Origin: Streptococcus ovuberis | Lineage (GTDB): Bacteria; Bacillota; Bacilli; Lactobacillales; Streptococcaceae | Direction: 5' to 3' | Assembly: GCF_012396585.1 (NCBI RefSeq) | Contig: NZ_JAAXPR010000003.1 | Location: forward strand, 140,250-204,249 | DNA: 64,000 nt | Shown here: piece by piece, positions 1 through 10,217 of the stretch | Layout of the letters: every line of letters begins with the position of its first letter | Position numbering within the stretch: the stretch's first letter is position 1 | Notes under the pieces: model-generated | Databases searched by the model: none | The model's input: only the letters and a program-made list of their open reading frames with translations | What the model was told of the DNA's origin: nothing | Position numbers and translations under genes: made by a program

Positions 1-246
1 AGCGGTCTCGCGTAGTCTGAATTCTCTTTTAAGCAACAGAAATTGGACAAAAATTAAAAAACACAGGTAGACAAAATTTGTCTCTGCAAAAGAACGGCCA
101 GTTACAGCTGCTAACGCAAAAATGATACTGGTTACTGGTGAAACGCCAAGATTGCTCTTAGCACTAAGGCAAATCCCTAAGGACAAGACCACTGTTCCTA
201 TTAAGTAGACTACCAGTGTCCCTAGTGTAATGTGTGGTTTTTTCAT
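1..246 (-). CDS. YczE/YitT-like membrane protein, partial (N-terminus only)
   Basis: The first 82 codons of a minus-strand gene run off the left edge. The start is an ATG preceded by a GGGGA ribosome site. The visible protein begins MKKPHITLGT and has a strongly hydrophobic first segment (about residues 9-27), a short loop containing SAKSNLGVSPVTS, a second segment, then FLIFVQFLLL. The loop with 'LGVSPVTS' resembles the YczE/YyaS/YitT integral membrane family, whose function is unknown. The next 250 bases (247-496) hold no gene. Confidence 0.6.
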   Translation of the reverse strand, partial: MKKPHITLGTLVVYLIGTVVLSLGICLSAKSNLGVSPVTSIIFALAAVTGRSFAETNFVYLCFLIFVQFLLLKREFRLRETA

Positions 247-496
247 AATAATCCCCTTCATCCTTTGATAGACCTTGTCCAGTTTACCATAAGAGGGGGG
301 TCTATTTCAAGTGAATTAAAAAAATAGTTCCAGCAGAACTAGCGATGATTGAAATAGGAGAGTTAAAAACGATGCATCCATGGCTTCAACCATTGCAAAA
401 AGACGCCAGTTAACTTCTCTAACAAGAGGCCATATAAAGCTTTCTAACCACGAAAAACTCACTCGGCTAAGGAGTACCGAGTGAGTTGGAGCCAAA

Positions 497-1969
<1,473 letters not shown>

Positions 1970-2058
1970 TTACCTTGTATTATAGCGCTTTTCTCATCTT
2001 TTTCTTTGAAAAACCGATACTATTCTAGGGTTTATCTTTTGCGAATATCTCTCACTGG

Positions 2059-2694
2059 TTACGTACGTAGATGTGCTTCAGGATGAGTTCCTTCTTTCTG
2101 ATCATAAAGCAGAAGATCATTAACTGGGTCATAGATTGACAGGAGATCATAGACACCATCTTCATAAGTAAACTCCAAAATGGCACAATTGCGCATACGG
2201 ACACGGGGAAAACGTTCTAATACCCCACGATAAAATAAGGCAATGGCACCACCGTGACTGACAGCCAAAAGTGTTTGACCAAGGTTCTCTTCAAGAATAG
2301 CCGTCACCGTCTCCTTCATCCGTTTTTGAACAGCTGAGGATGCCTCACCTCCATAAGTGACAAAGTAATCACCATAGCCGACTTTCGGATCCAAAGGAGG
2401 ATTGAGAAATTCTTGCTGACCCTCAAAAGCACCAAAGTCAATCTCCTTTAGTCCCTTGAGTCGAATATAATCAGTCCGACCGCTAACGAGCTCAGCAGTA
2501 TCGCAGGCCCGCTCCTGGGTTGAGCAGTAAACGCGGTCAAAAGAAATCCCTTTAGCCTCAAAATAGGCTCGTGCCGCCTGAGCCTGCTCAATTCCTAAGG
2601 CTGTCAAGGGCGAATCAGATGCCCCTTGGATGCGGCTCTGCGCATTAAAACGGGTCTGACCATGACGCATGAGATACAATTTCGTTGTTACCAT
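2059..2694 (-). CDS. Histidine phosphatase family protein (phosphoglycerate-mutase-like), copy 1
   Basis: A 211-aa member of the histidine phosphatase superfamily. The catalytic RHG motif is in LMRHGQTRFN (R10, H11), the phosphate-binding arginine lies in the SRIQG segment, and the second catalytic histidine is in AVSHGGAI. It is a clear paralogue of the next upstream gene: both share the PLTxLGIxQAxAA and VYxSTQERAxDTA stretches, which points to a local tandem duplication. The two genes are 17 bp apart, probably one transcript. The substrate is unknown; the size favours a small-metabolite phosphatase over a true glycolytic mutase. Confidence 0.88.
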   Translation of the reverse strand: MVTTKLYLMRHGQTRFNAQSRIQGASDSPLTALGIEQAQAARAYFEAKGISFDRVYCSTQERACDTAELVSGRTDYIRLKGLKEIDFGAFEGQQEFLNPPLDPKVGYGDYFVTYGGEASSAVQKRMKETVTAILEENLGQTLLAVSHGGAIALFYRGVLERFPRVRMRNCAILEFTYEDGVYDLLSIYDPVNDLLLYDQKEGTHPEAHLRT

Positions 2695-2711
2695 AAACCA
2701 TACACTCCTTT

Positions 2712-3314
2712 TTAAATCGTGACAACATCCCCAGTCAGCGGATTGATGACTGCCTTGAGAACTAATCTCGCCCCCTCAAGGGCAAATTCACAGATACTGC
2801 AGTTACTAAAGTAAATCCCCATTGGAAAAGCTTCTTCGATGGCATACTGGACAAGGCCCCACATGGCTGCACCGTGGCTGACCATGAGGATGGTCTGAGC
2901 AGAAGTATTTGCCAAGACATCATCCATACTGGCCTTGACGCGTTTACCAACCTCTCGGAGGTCCTCACCCCCATAGGGGACTAATAAATCTTCAAAAGAC
3001 TTGGCACCAGGGTGAGATTTAGGAAGGAGATGCTCTGGCTGTGCTTCAAAACTCCCAAAGTTCATTTCCTTGATTCCCTTGAGTTGACAGACTTGGTCGG
3101 TCTGAGCGACCAGCTTAGCAGTGTCCACTGCCCGCTCCTGAGTTGAGGAGTAGACGGCTTCAAAGGAAATCCCTCGCTCCCTAAAATAGCGACCAGCCGC
3201 TTCTGCCTGAGCTATGCCAAGCTCAGTCAAGGGCGAATCTGACCACCCCTGAACCCGCTTCTGGGTATTAAATAAGGTTTCTCCGTGACGCATCATATAA
3301 AGTTTTCGTGTCAT
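2712..3314 (-). CDS. Histidine phosphatase family protein (phosphoglycerate-mutase-like), copy 2
   Basis: A 200-aa paralogue of the downstream gene. I place the start at MTRKLYMMRHG because a GGAGA ribosome site sits just before this ATG; an upstream in-frame start adding MGCGPTATSQTKGDN has no such site. RHG is at residues 9-11 and the second histidine lies in MVSHGAAM. It keeps the QERAVDTA block of its twin but differs through the middle, so the two copies may have diverged in substrate. Its promoter must lie in the roughly 550-bp spacer up to the GH1 gene. Confidence 0.88.
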   Translation of the reverse strand: MTRKLYMMRHGETLFNTQKRVQGWSDSPLTELGIAQAEAAGRYFRERGISFEAVYSSTQERAVDTAKLVAQTDQVCQLKGIKEMNFGSFEAQPEHLLPKSHPGAKSFEDLLVPYGGEDLREVGKRVKASMDDVLANTSAQTILMVSHGAAMWGLVQYAIEEAFPMGIYFSNCSICEFALEGARLVLKAVINPLTGDVVTI

Positions 3315-3593
3315 GTTATCTCCTTTTGTCTGACTTGTGGCTGTCGGACCACAACCCATTGATTTATCTATAATATAGGGGAGAATCTTTCCTTATTTGA
3401 TCCACCCTTGCCGGGACCAAGCCCGTTTCAAAAGAATCTCCCTTGTAGCTGTCAAGGCCAAAACAGCTATAAACAGCTATTCCAATCTGAGCCATTAAGG
3501 CCAAGCACTGCCAATCAGACGCTCCAATTTTTTGGGGGATTCTGCTTCCCATTTGGCTAAAGGAGCTGAAAAGAACCATCCTTAGGAGGAGCC

Positions 3594-3736
3594 CACTGAA
3601 AAAGTGAGTCTCATTAGAAATTGGACAGACAATAGTGGTTTCTTTCCATAAAATGAATGATAAAAAGTGTTCAGTAACTAGATATCATTATTCGTTTTTT
3701 ATGATAATCATTTTTGCTATTTAGACTTTTTCAGTG
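3594..3736. repeat. MITE-like 143-bp element with 12-bp perfect terminal inverted repeats
   Basis: CACTGAAAAAGT at 3594-3605 is repeated exactly in inverted form as ACTTTTTCAGTG at 3725-3736. The match continues imperfectly outward: a CTTAGGAGGAGCC-type flank at 3581-3593 against CCTCCCTTAGGAG at 3738-3750. The interior is AT-rich with no ORF. A short non-coding stretch between inverted ends is what a miniature IS derivative looks like. It occupies the spacer (3315-3867) between the phosphatase genes and the second GH1 gene; I see no gene in that spacer. Confidence 0.5.
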
Positions 3737-3867
3737 CCCTCCCTTAGGAGTAGAGTCTTTTCGGAGCTCAAGCCTTAACCAGTTTAAAAGACATCTCTTT
3801 TCTAACTTTCACAGTTTTTGACACCATGCTCAAGAGAGGTCAGGACTATTCCCAACCTCTATCTTGA

Positions 3868-5349
<1,482 letters not shown>

Positions 5350-5460
5350 TCACTCATTATTTTTCATAACCATAGTATAGCATTACTTGCAAAGGTGTTC
5401 CTGTGTTATTCTTTTAAAAAATAGTATTATTCTTGGAAAAAAATTCCCGTGAAGGAACTT

Positions 5461-5880
5461 TCATAATTCAACAACATTGACAACACTCGAAATCTGATAA
5501 CCGGCATAAGTTTCTAAGCCATCCAGAAAATCCGATAACGCTTGATTGTCCTCAAAGAATACTTCTAACAGATAGCAACCCATTCCAGCTGTGCGATAAT
5601 GAAAGCCAACTTGAGACTGATATTGTCCGATATAGGCTTGATAGGCTGCATGATTGGGCTCCTTAAGAGTAACTGTAACCACCACATGGACTGGACAACC
5701 AAATTGACTCCGGTCTATCTCAACCGTATAACTTTTTATGATGCCCTTGTCCTCTAATTTTTGAAGGCGAGCTGAAACAGCAGGCGCCGTTAAATGAACT
5801 TGCTGAGCCAATTCGCTGACCCTGAGCCGACTATTCTCTTTTAATAATTTTATAATCTGCTTATCTATATGATCTAACAT
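5461..5880 (-). CDS. Lrp/AsnC family transcriptional regulator
   Basis: A 139-aa feast/famine regulator. An N-terminal winged helix-turn-helix covers residues 4-60 (DKQIIKLLKENSRLRVSELAQ, then APAVSARLQKLEDKGIIKSY). A C-terminal RAM/AsnC ligand-binding domain covers residues 65-139. It is divergent from the MBL-fold hydrolase at 5994; the 113-bp spacer holds both promoters, so that hydrolase is a plausible target. The ligand is probably an amino acid, from family knowledge only. Confidence 0.9.
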   Translation of the reverse strand: MLDHIDKQIIKLLKENSRLRVSELAQQVHLTAPAVSARLQKLEDKGIIKSYTVEIDRSQFGCPVHVVVTVTLKEPNHAAYQAYIGQYQSQVGFHYRTAGMGCYLLEVFFEDNQALSDFLDGLETYAGYQISSVVNVVEL

Positions 5881-5993
5881 GCTATCTCTTTCTAAATGAA
5901 AGTTTTGAGGCCTAAAGACTTTCGAAAATATCTGTATTTTCCTCTGCTTTTAGTGTATCATAGTCCTATTATTTTTGAAAGGACAAGACTGTT

Positions 5994-6773
5994 ATGAAAT
6001 TTCAACACATTCGCCAATCTACTGCTCGTCTGACTTATGCTGGGAAAACGTTCTTGATTGACCCTTTCCTTGCACCAAAAGGGAGCTATCCTGCCTTTGA
6101 GGGTGCCGTTACAGGCAATACAGAAAATAACCCCTTAATCGACTTGCCCCTATCTCTAGATGCAGTCATAGCTGGTATCGATGCAGTTATTGTGACTCAT
6201 CTACATGCCGACCATTGGGATGCTGTTGCAGCTGAGACCTTAGCCAAAGATCTGCCTCTCTTTGTTCAAAACGAGGCGGACGCTTCTATTGTTGGAGAAG
6301 CTGGTTTCACAGATGTCCGTGTCCTCAAAACAGACACCTTCTTTGAAGGCATCCGTCTGCATAAGACAGATGGGGAACACGGAAAAAACCTCCACCTCTT
6401 ACCAGAACCATTGCGAGAAGCGATCGGCTCTGTCTCAGGCGTGGTCTTCCAAGCGGCTGACGAAAAGATCCTCTATATCGCTGGCGATACAGTCTGGAAC
6501 GATCACGTTCAAACAGCTATTGACACCTACCAGCCAGACGTGATTGTCCTAAACGCTGGTGCCAATGCCCTTCTGCCGACCGGTAAGATTGTGATGGATG
6601 CGCAAGATGTGCAGGCAGTCGCTCAGCATACGGACGCTGAACTAGTCGCAGTCCATATGGAAGCTGTCAACCACTGGGTCCTTTCCCGTAAAGACTTACG
6701 CACATTTGCAGAAAACGAAGGGTTTTCAAAACGTCTTCACATCCCAGCAGACGGTGAAGCTTATGATTTCTAA
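5994..6773 (+). CDS. MBL-fold metallo-hydrolase (UlaG-like)
   Basis: A 259-aa metallo-beta-lactamase-fold hydrolase. The zinc-binding HLHADHWD motif is near residue 70, followed by a GDTVW aspartate near residue 165 and a histidine in VAVHMEAVNHW. The opening FQHIRQSTARLTYAGKTFLIDPFL is the usual start of the UlaG/YtkL-like branch, which acts on small cytoplasmic substrates rather than antibiotics. It faces away from an Lrp regulator and ends at a strong bidirectional terminator. The substrate is unknown. Confidence 0.85.
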   Translation: MKFQHIRQSTARLTYAGKTFLIDPFLAPKGSYPAFEGAVTGNTENNPLIDLPLSLDAVIAGIDAVIVTHLHADHWDAVAAETLAKDLPLFVQNEADASIVGEAGFTDVRVLKTDTFFEGIRLHKTDGEHGKNLHLLPEPLREAIGSVSGVVFQAADEKILYIAGDTVWNDHVQTAIDTYQPDVIVLNAGANALLPTGKIVMDAQDVQAVAQHTDAELVAVHMEAVNHWVLSRKDLRTFAENEGFSKRLHIPADGEAYDF

Positions 6774-6777
6774 ATAA

Positions 6778-6816
6778 GAAAAACGGTCAGGTAAAAAACT
6801 ACCCGACCGTTTTTTT
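6778..6816. terminator. Bidirectional Rho-independent terminator
   Basis: ACGGTC(A)GGTA pairs with TACC(C)GACCGT across a short A-rich loop, with an A run before and a T7 run after. It lies between two converging genes (hydrolase on plus, SnoaL-like on minus) and can end both. Confidence 0.85.
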
Positions 6817-6817
6817 A

Positions 6818-7207
6818 TCAACCCCAGAAGGCATCTTCTAGGTCTTGCTGGCTTGAAAAGAGCCAGACTTCTCGGATGAGACCGTCCTCAATACGGAATA
6901 AATCAATCCCATTCATGTCTAATTTTTGGCCATCTTTTTCCCCTAAAAAGGTAACATTGGCTGCGACCAAGTTCCTATTATCAGATACCCAGTTGACCAA
7001 GACCTTGAAAGTGCCGTTAGTCACGACTGAAAATTGAGCCAGGTGTTGGCCAAGTTTTTCTTTGCCTACTACTGTTCCTGAAGTACTGTGCTGTCCAGGT
7101 TGGTGCCAAATAATATCGTCTGCCATTGTGGCAAAAACTGCTGGGAAATCCCCTTTCCTAAGGGCATCGTTGTACTTGTGAAAGACTGCAAGTGTTTCTT
7201 GTGACAT
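6818..7207 (-). CDS. SnoaL/NTF2-like domain protein
   Basis: A 129-aa single-domain protein of the NTF2-like (SnoaL/DUF4440) fold. It has an N-terminal helix LAVFHKYNDALRKGDFPAVFATMADDIIWHQPG, then GTVVGKEKL and a C-terminal LFRIEDGLIREVWLFSS. This fold holds enzymes and ligand-binding proteins; here the role is unknown. It is divergent from an HxlR regulator across a 147-bp spacer containing a perfect inverted repeat, so it is very likely the target of that regulator, as happens for small detoxification genes beside HxlR-type redox or electrophile sensors. Confidence 0.8.
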   Translation of the reverse strand: MSQETLAVFHKYNDALRKGDFPAVFATMADDIIWHQPGQHSTSGTVVGKEKLGQHLAQFSVVTNGTFKVLVNWVSDNRNLVAANVTFLGEKDGQKLDMNGIDLFRIEDGLIREVWLFSSQQDLEDAFWG

Positions 7208-7258
7208 AATATTCTCCTTTTCTTTAGCAACGGCCTTGTCAGGACCCTTGACCTATGC

Positions 7259-7284
7259 TACTATTTTATCAGGTAAAAATAGTA
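7259..7284. promoter_or_regulatory. Candidate HxlR operator (9-bp inverted repeat)
   Basis: TACTATTTT (7259-7267) and AAAATAGTA (7276-7284) are exact inverted copies separated by 8 bp. The half-site resembles operators of HxlR regulators such as Bacillus YodB (TACTAT...AGTA). It lies in the divergent spacer between the SnoaL-like gene and the HxlR gene. Confidence 0.6.
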
Positions 7285-7354
7285 AAACAAGTACAAAAAT
7301 TACCGTATTATAGGAACAAAAACAGTTGCATAAGGATGAAACAAGGAGAAAAAA

Positions 7355-7690
7355 ATGAAACCATCTGTCTACGCCAAATGCCCCTTTGCGACCACCCAGC
7401 GAATCTTAACTGGCAAATGGGCCATTGTGGTCCTATACCAGCTAAGTACAGGGACCAAACGATTCAATGAATTGCAACGGCTCTTGCCTGAAATCACCCA
7501 GCCAGCCCTGACCAGACAACTCCGCCAACTGGAAAAGGATAAACTTATCATTCGCACCGTCTACCCACAAATCCCACCCAAGGTTGAATACAGCCTTAGT
7601 GAGCAAGGGAAAAAATTTCAGGCAGTTCTTGACAGCATTGAAAGCTTTGGCCAAGACTATATTCAAAATATCATACAGACAGAAGAATGA
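7355..7690 (+). CDS. HxlR family transcriptional regulator
   Basis: A 111-aa winged-helix regulator. Its start is preceded by AAGGAGAAAAA. It shows the family pattern: an N-terminal cysteine (CPFATTQRILTGKWAIVVLY; Cys9) followed by RFNELQRLLPEITQPALTRQLRQLEKDKLIIRTVYP and KVEYSLSEQGK. In HxlR/YodB/HypR proteins the N-terminal cysteine senses quinones, diamide or hypochlorite; a similar role is inferred here. It is divergent from the SnoaL-like gene with an inverted repeat between them. Confidence 0.9.
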   Translation: MKPSVYAKCPFATTQRILTGKWAIVVLYQLSTGTKRFNELQRLLPEITQPALTRQLRQLEKDKLIIRTVYPQIPPKVEYSLSEQGKKFQAVLDSIESFGQDYIQNIIQTEE

Positions 7691-7717
7691 TAAGAAGAGA
7701 ATATGATAAGAAATCTT

Positions 7718-7758
7718 ACCCCCCCCATTAAGCCAATCAAACAAGCTTAATGGGGGTT
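7718..7758. terminator. Strong bidirectional terminator
   Basis: A 12-bp perfect stem CCCCCATTAAGC (7722-7733) / GCTTAATGGGGG (7745-7756) with an 11-base loop separates the converging HxlR gene and the PTS operon end. Confidence 0.75.
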
Positions 7759-7763
7759 ATCGT

Positions 7764-8093
7764 TTAAAGAACTTTTTGTTCCAACTTTTCAAATCGCTCG
7801 TAAACATCAATAAATTCTTCGGCAATCGTTTTAAAACCTTCAGCACTCATCAATTGGTCTTCTGCATGCATCAGAATCAAGTTCAATGTCACAGATTCAT
7901 TGGATGCTTCTTTTTGAATCAAGCTTGCATGCGCATGATGCCCTTGGATAAACTGTTTTTCACCATCTGCTATCAGTTCTTTTGCGCGATCAATCTGGCC
8001 TTGCTTAGCAGCCTGGATTGCTTCTATGTATGACGAACGAGCGCTCCCAACAGATGCAATAATCTGAAACGCTACTAATTCAATGCCCTCCAT
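7764..8093 (-). CDS. PTS lactose/cellobiose-family EIIA component
   Basis: A 109-aa IIA subunit of the Lac/Cel PTS family. The start MEGIELVAFQIIASVGSARS is chosen because AAGGAG lies 8 bp upstream of that ATG. The phosphorylated histidine is in GHHAHASLIQKEA; the trimer-forming helices (AKELIADGEKQF and HAEDQLMSAEGFKTIAEEF) are intact. It takes phosphate from HPr and passes it to the IIB protein encoded just upstream. It is the last gene of the IIC-IIB-IIA set. Confidence 0.9.
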   Translation of the reverse strand: MEGIELVAFQIIASVGSARSSYIEAIQAAKQGQIDRAKELIADGEKQFIQGHHAHASLIQKEASNESVTLNLILMHAEDQLMSAEGFKTIAEEFIDVYERFEKLEQKVL

Positions 8094-8107
8094 ATTCACA
8101 CTCTCCT

Positions 8108-8410
8108 TCAATCACCTAACAATTGTTTCACATGATTGACTACCTTGGCACCATCCATGGTACCATAGGCCATCATATCAATGGTTTCAACAGGTTTTTG
8201 CGGGAACAAGTCTTTAACGGATTGCAATTTAAATCGAACTTGTGGACCTAAGAGAATCACGTCTGCATCTACGCCCTTATCACCAGCCTCAGCTACGGGA
8301 TGCGCATTGACTTCAATCTCATAACCAATCGATGCCGCATACTCTCTCATCTTGTTCATCAACAAACTAGTAGACATGCCTGCATTACAAACCAATAAAA
8401 TTTTTCTCAT
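8108..8410 (-). CDS. PTS cellobiose-family EIIB component
   Basis: A 100-aa IIB protein. The phospho-cysteine is Cys8 in MRKILLVCNAGMSTSLL, the standard P-loop of Lac/Cel-family IIB. It receives phosphate from the IIA encoded downstream and phosphorylates sugar bound to the IIC permease encoded upstream. Gene spacing is 14-23 bp on either side, consistent with one operon. Confidence 0.92.
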   Translation of the reverse strand: MRKILLVCNAGMSTSLLMNKMREYAASIGYEIEVNAHPVAEAGDKGVDADVILLGPQVRFKLQSVKDLFPQKPVETIDMMAYGTMDGAKVVNHVKQLLGD

Positions 8411-8432
8411 TTTATGTTACCTCGTTTTCTTG

Positions 8433-9734
8433 TTAAATTGTAGTTGCGATAGCTTTTTCTTCTTCGAGCGCTTTACGGTCTCCCATGACAAAGAATGGAT
8501 ACCATACCACACATTGGATCGCTAAAGTAGCAATAATCGCTAATCCTAATTTAATCCCACCAGTAATAAACGGTCCGATAAAGGGAGGCATTACCCACGG
8601 TAACGAAATCGTCGGGTTAAAGGAACTACCAACACCTAGCACATTGACCGCAAACATCCCGAACGCCCCACCGGCAAGACCAGTTAAAATCATTGGAATA
8701 AAATAGATTGGATTGAGCATGATTGGCATCCCGAAAATCATGGGTTCGTTGATGTTAAAGATATTTGGAATCACCGCTACCTTCCGCAAAGCTTTATAAC
8801 GTTCTGATTTAGCCGTAAACATAAGAAGAGCTAGAGAAAGGGTATTTCCTGTACCACCAATATAACAAAAGCCGTACATTAGGCCAAAGGCTAAGAAAGG
8901 TAATTCTGAGGATGGTGTACCTGCTAAGAATGCTTCTGTATTAGCTGTACCAGCAGCCATTAGGACTGGCATATAAACACTGAGTAGGGAAGCTGGGTGA
9001 ATCCCAAAGAACCAGCAAATGTTAACAAAGGTTAAGAATAAAATCAAAGCCCAAGGGGATGAGCCAAATAGCATCACTGGTTGCGCCACTAGGGTATTAA
9101 TCAAATTAAAGACATCTCCATACGGAGTCAAACCTGCCAGATAACGGACTACGAAAACACCAAAGAAGAGAATCATAGCGACAAAGGTTGGGCTAAGCGA
9201 TTGAGACACATTCGGTGGAACTGAATTAGGCAATTTCAGTTTAATGTTTTTCTTCATTAACCAAGCATAAGACATTCCCATCAAGACAGATACAATCATG
9301 GATACAAAGATACCATTTGACCCGAGATTGCTAGACAAGAGGGCTGCTATTGGTGTGTCCCCAGCTTGAATAGTTTGTGGCATCAGGACAACAAAGGCCG
9401 CCAGTGCTAATAAAGCTGCAGTGAGCCCATTTTCGCCTTGATTTTTGGCATAGTGATAAGCAACAACAGGAGCGATATAAATAGCCAACATACTTGTCGT
9501 CGCTGCAACAATATCTAGCATATGCGCTCCCATACCAGAACTGGCTAAAAAGTTTTGCCAGAATGGAAGTGGCAGGTTGGCAAGGATAGCAAATCCTGCC
9601 ACCCCCAGTGTAATCGGCATAGTACTCATCATGCCAGCTGTAAGAGCGGTGATGATTTTACTATCACTCAGTTTTTGAGCCAAGGGGCCCATCATCTTAT
9701 CAAGCCCAGCTTGAAGTTTATCCATAAATGACAT
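8433..9734 (-). CDS. PTS cellobiose-family EIIC permease
   Basis: A 433-aa polytopic membrane permease of the Lac/Cel PTS family. I choose MSFMDKLQAGLDKMMGPLA as the start because GGAGGA lies directly before it. It has about ten hydrophobic segments and the family signatures FGIHP (FFGIHPASLLSVYMP), GGTGNTLSLAL and FNINEPMIFGMPIMLNP, the last being the conserved sugar-site loop. It imports and phosphorylates a beta-glucoside with its IIA/IIB partners. It lies directly downstream of the relic of a phospho-beta-glucosidase that presumably once used its product. Confidence 0.92.
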   Translation of the reverse strand: MSFMDKLQAGLDKMMGPLAQKLSDSKIITALTAGMMSTMPITLGVAGFAILANLPLPFWQNFLASSGMGAHMLDIVAATTSMLAIYIAPVVAYHYAKNQGENGLTAALLALAAFVVLMPQTIQAGDTPIAALLSSNLGSNGIFVSMIVSVLMGMSYAWLMKKNIKLKLPNSVPPNVSQSLSPTFVAMILFFGVFVVRYLAGLTPYGDVFNLINTLVAQPVMLFGSSPWALILFLTFVNICWFFGIHPASLLSVYMPVLMAAGTANTEAFLAGTPSSELPFLAFGLMYGFCYIGGTGNTLSLALLMFTAKSERYKALRKVAVIPNIFNINEPMIFGMPIMLNPIYFIPMILTGLAGGAFGMFAVNVLGVGSSFNPTISLPWVMPPFIGPFITGGIKLGLAIIATLAIQCVVWYPFFVMGDRKALEEEKAIATTI

Positions 9735-9762
9735 GTTTGTTTCCTCCAAAATTTTTTATGGT

Positions 9763-10035
<273 letters not shown>

Positions 10036-10037
10036 CT

Positions 10038-10087
10038 ACTATACAATGGAAAAGAGAAATAAACAAATCGTTTTCTAAGCGCTTACA
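10038..10087 (-). promoter_or_regulatory. PTS operon promoter with adjoining cre-like site
   Basis: On the minus strand TTGTTT (10066-10061) and TATAGT (10043-10038) are spaced by 17 bp. Directly upstream, TGTAAGCGCTTAGA (10087-10074) resembles a CcpA cre box (one mismatch in the last two positions). Carbon catabolite control of the PTS set is inferred. No -24/-12 sigma-54 type promoter is visible, which matters because the regulator next door is of the LevR type. Confidence 0.6.
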
Positions 10088-10143
10088 ACTGATTTTTGAT
10101 ACACTTCCGCATCAATTTATACACTTCTTGACATTTTTGATTT

Positions 10144-10186
10144 AAAAAAGCTTTTTTCCAATCTTAAACGATTGAAAAAAAGCTTT
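10144..10186. terminator. Terminator after the LevR-like regulator gene
   Basis: AAAGCTTTTTTCCAATC pairs with GATTGAAAAAAAGCTTT (one bulged base) around a TTAAAC loop, flanked by A and T runs. It separates the regulator transcript from the PTS operon promoter. Confidence 0.7.
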
Positions 10187-10217
10187 TGGAGTTATACACT
10201 TGATAAAAATTGATACA

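Noticed and set aside
3364..3579. 71-codon minus-strand frame after the phosphatase genes
   Set aside because: No ribosome site, no family-like content, lies in a spacer with a MITE-like element.
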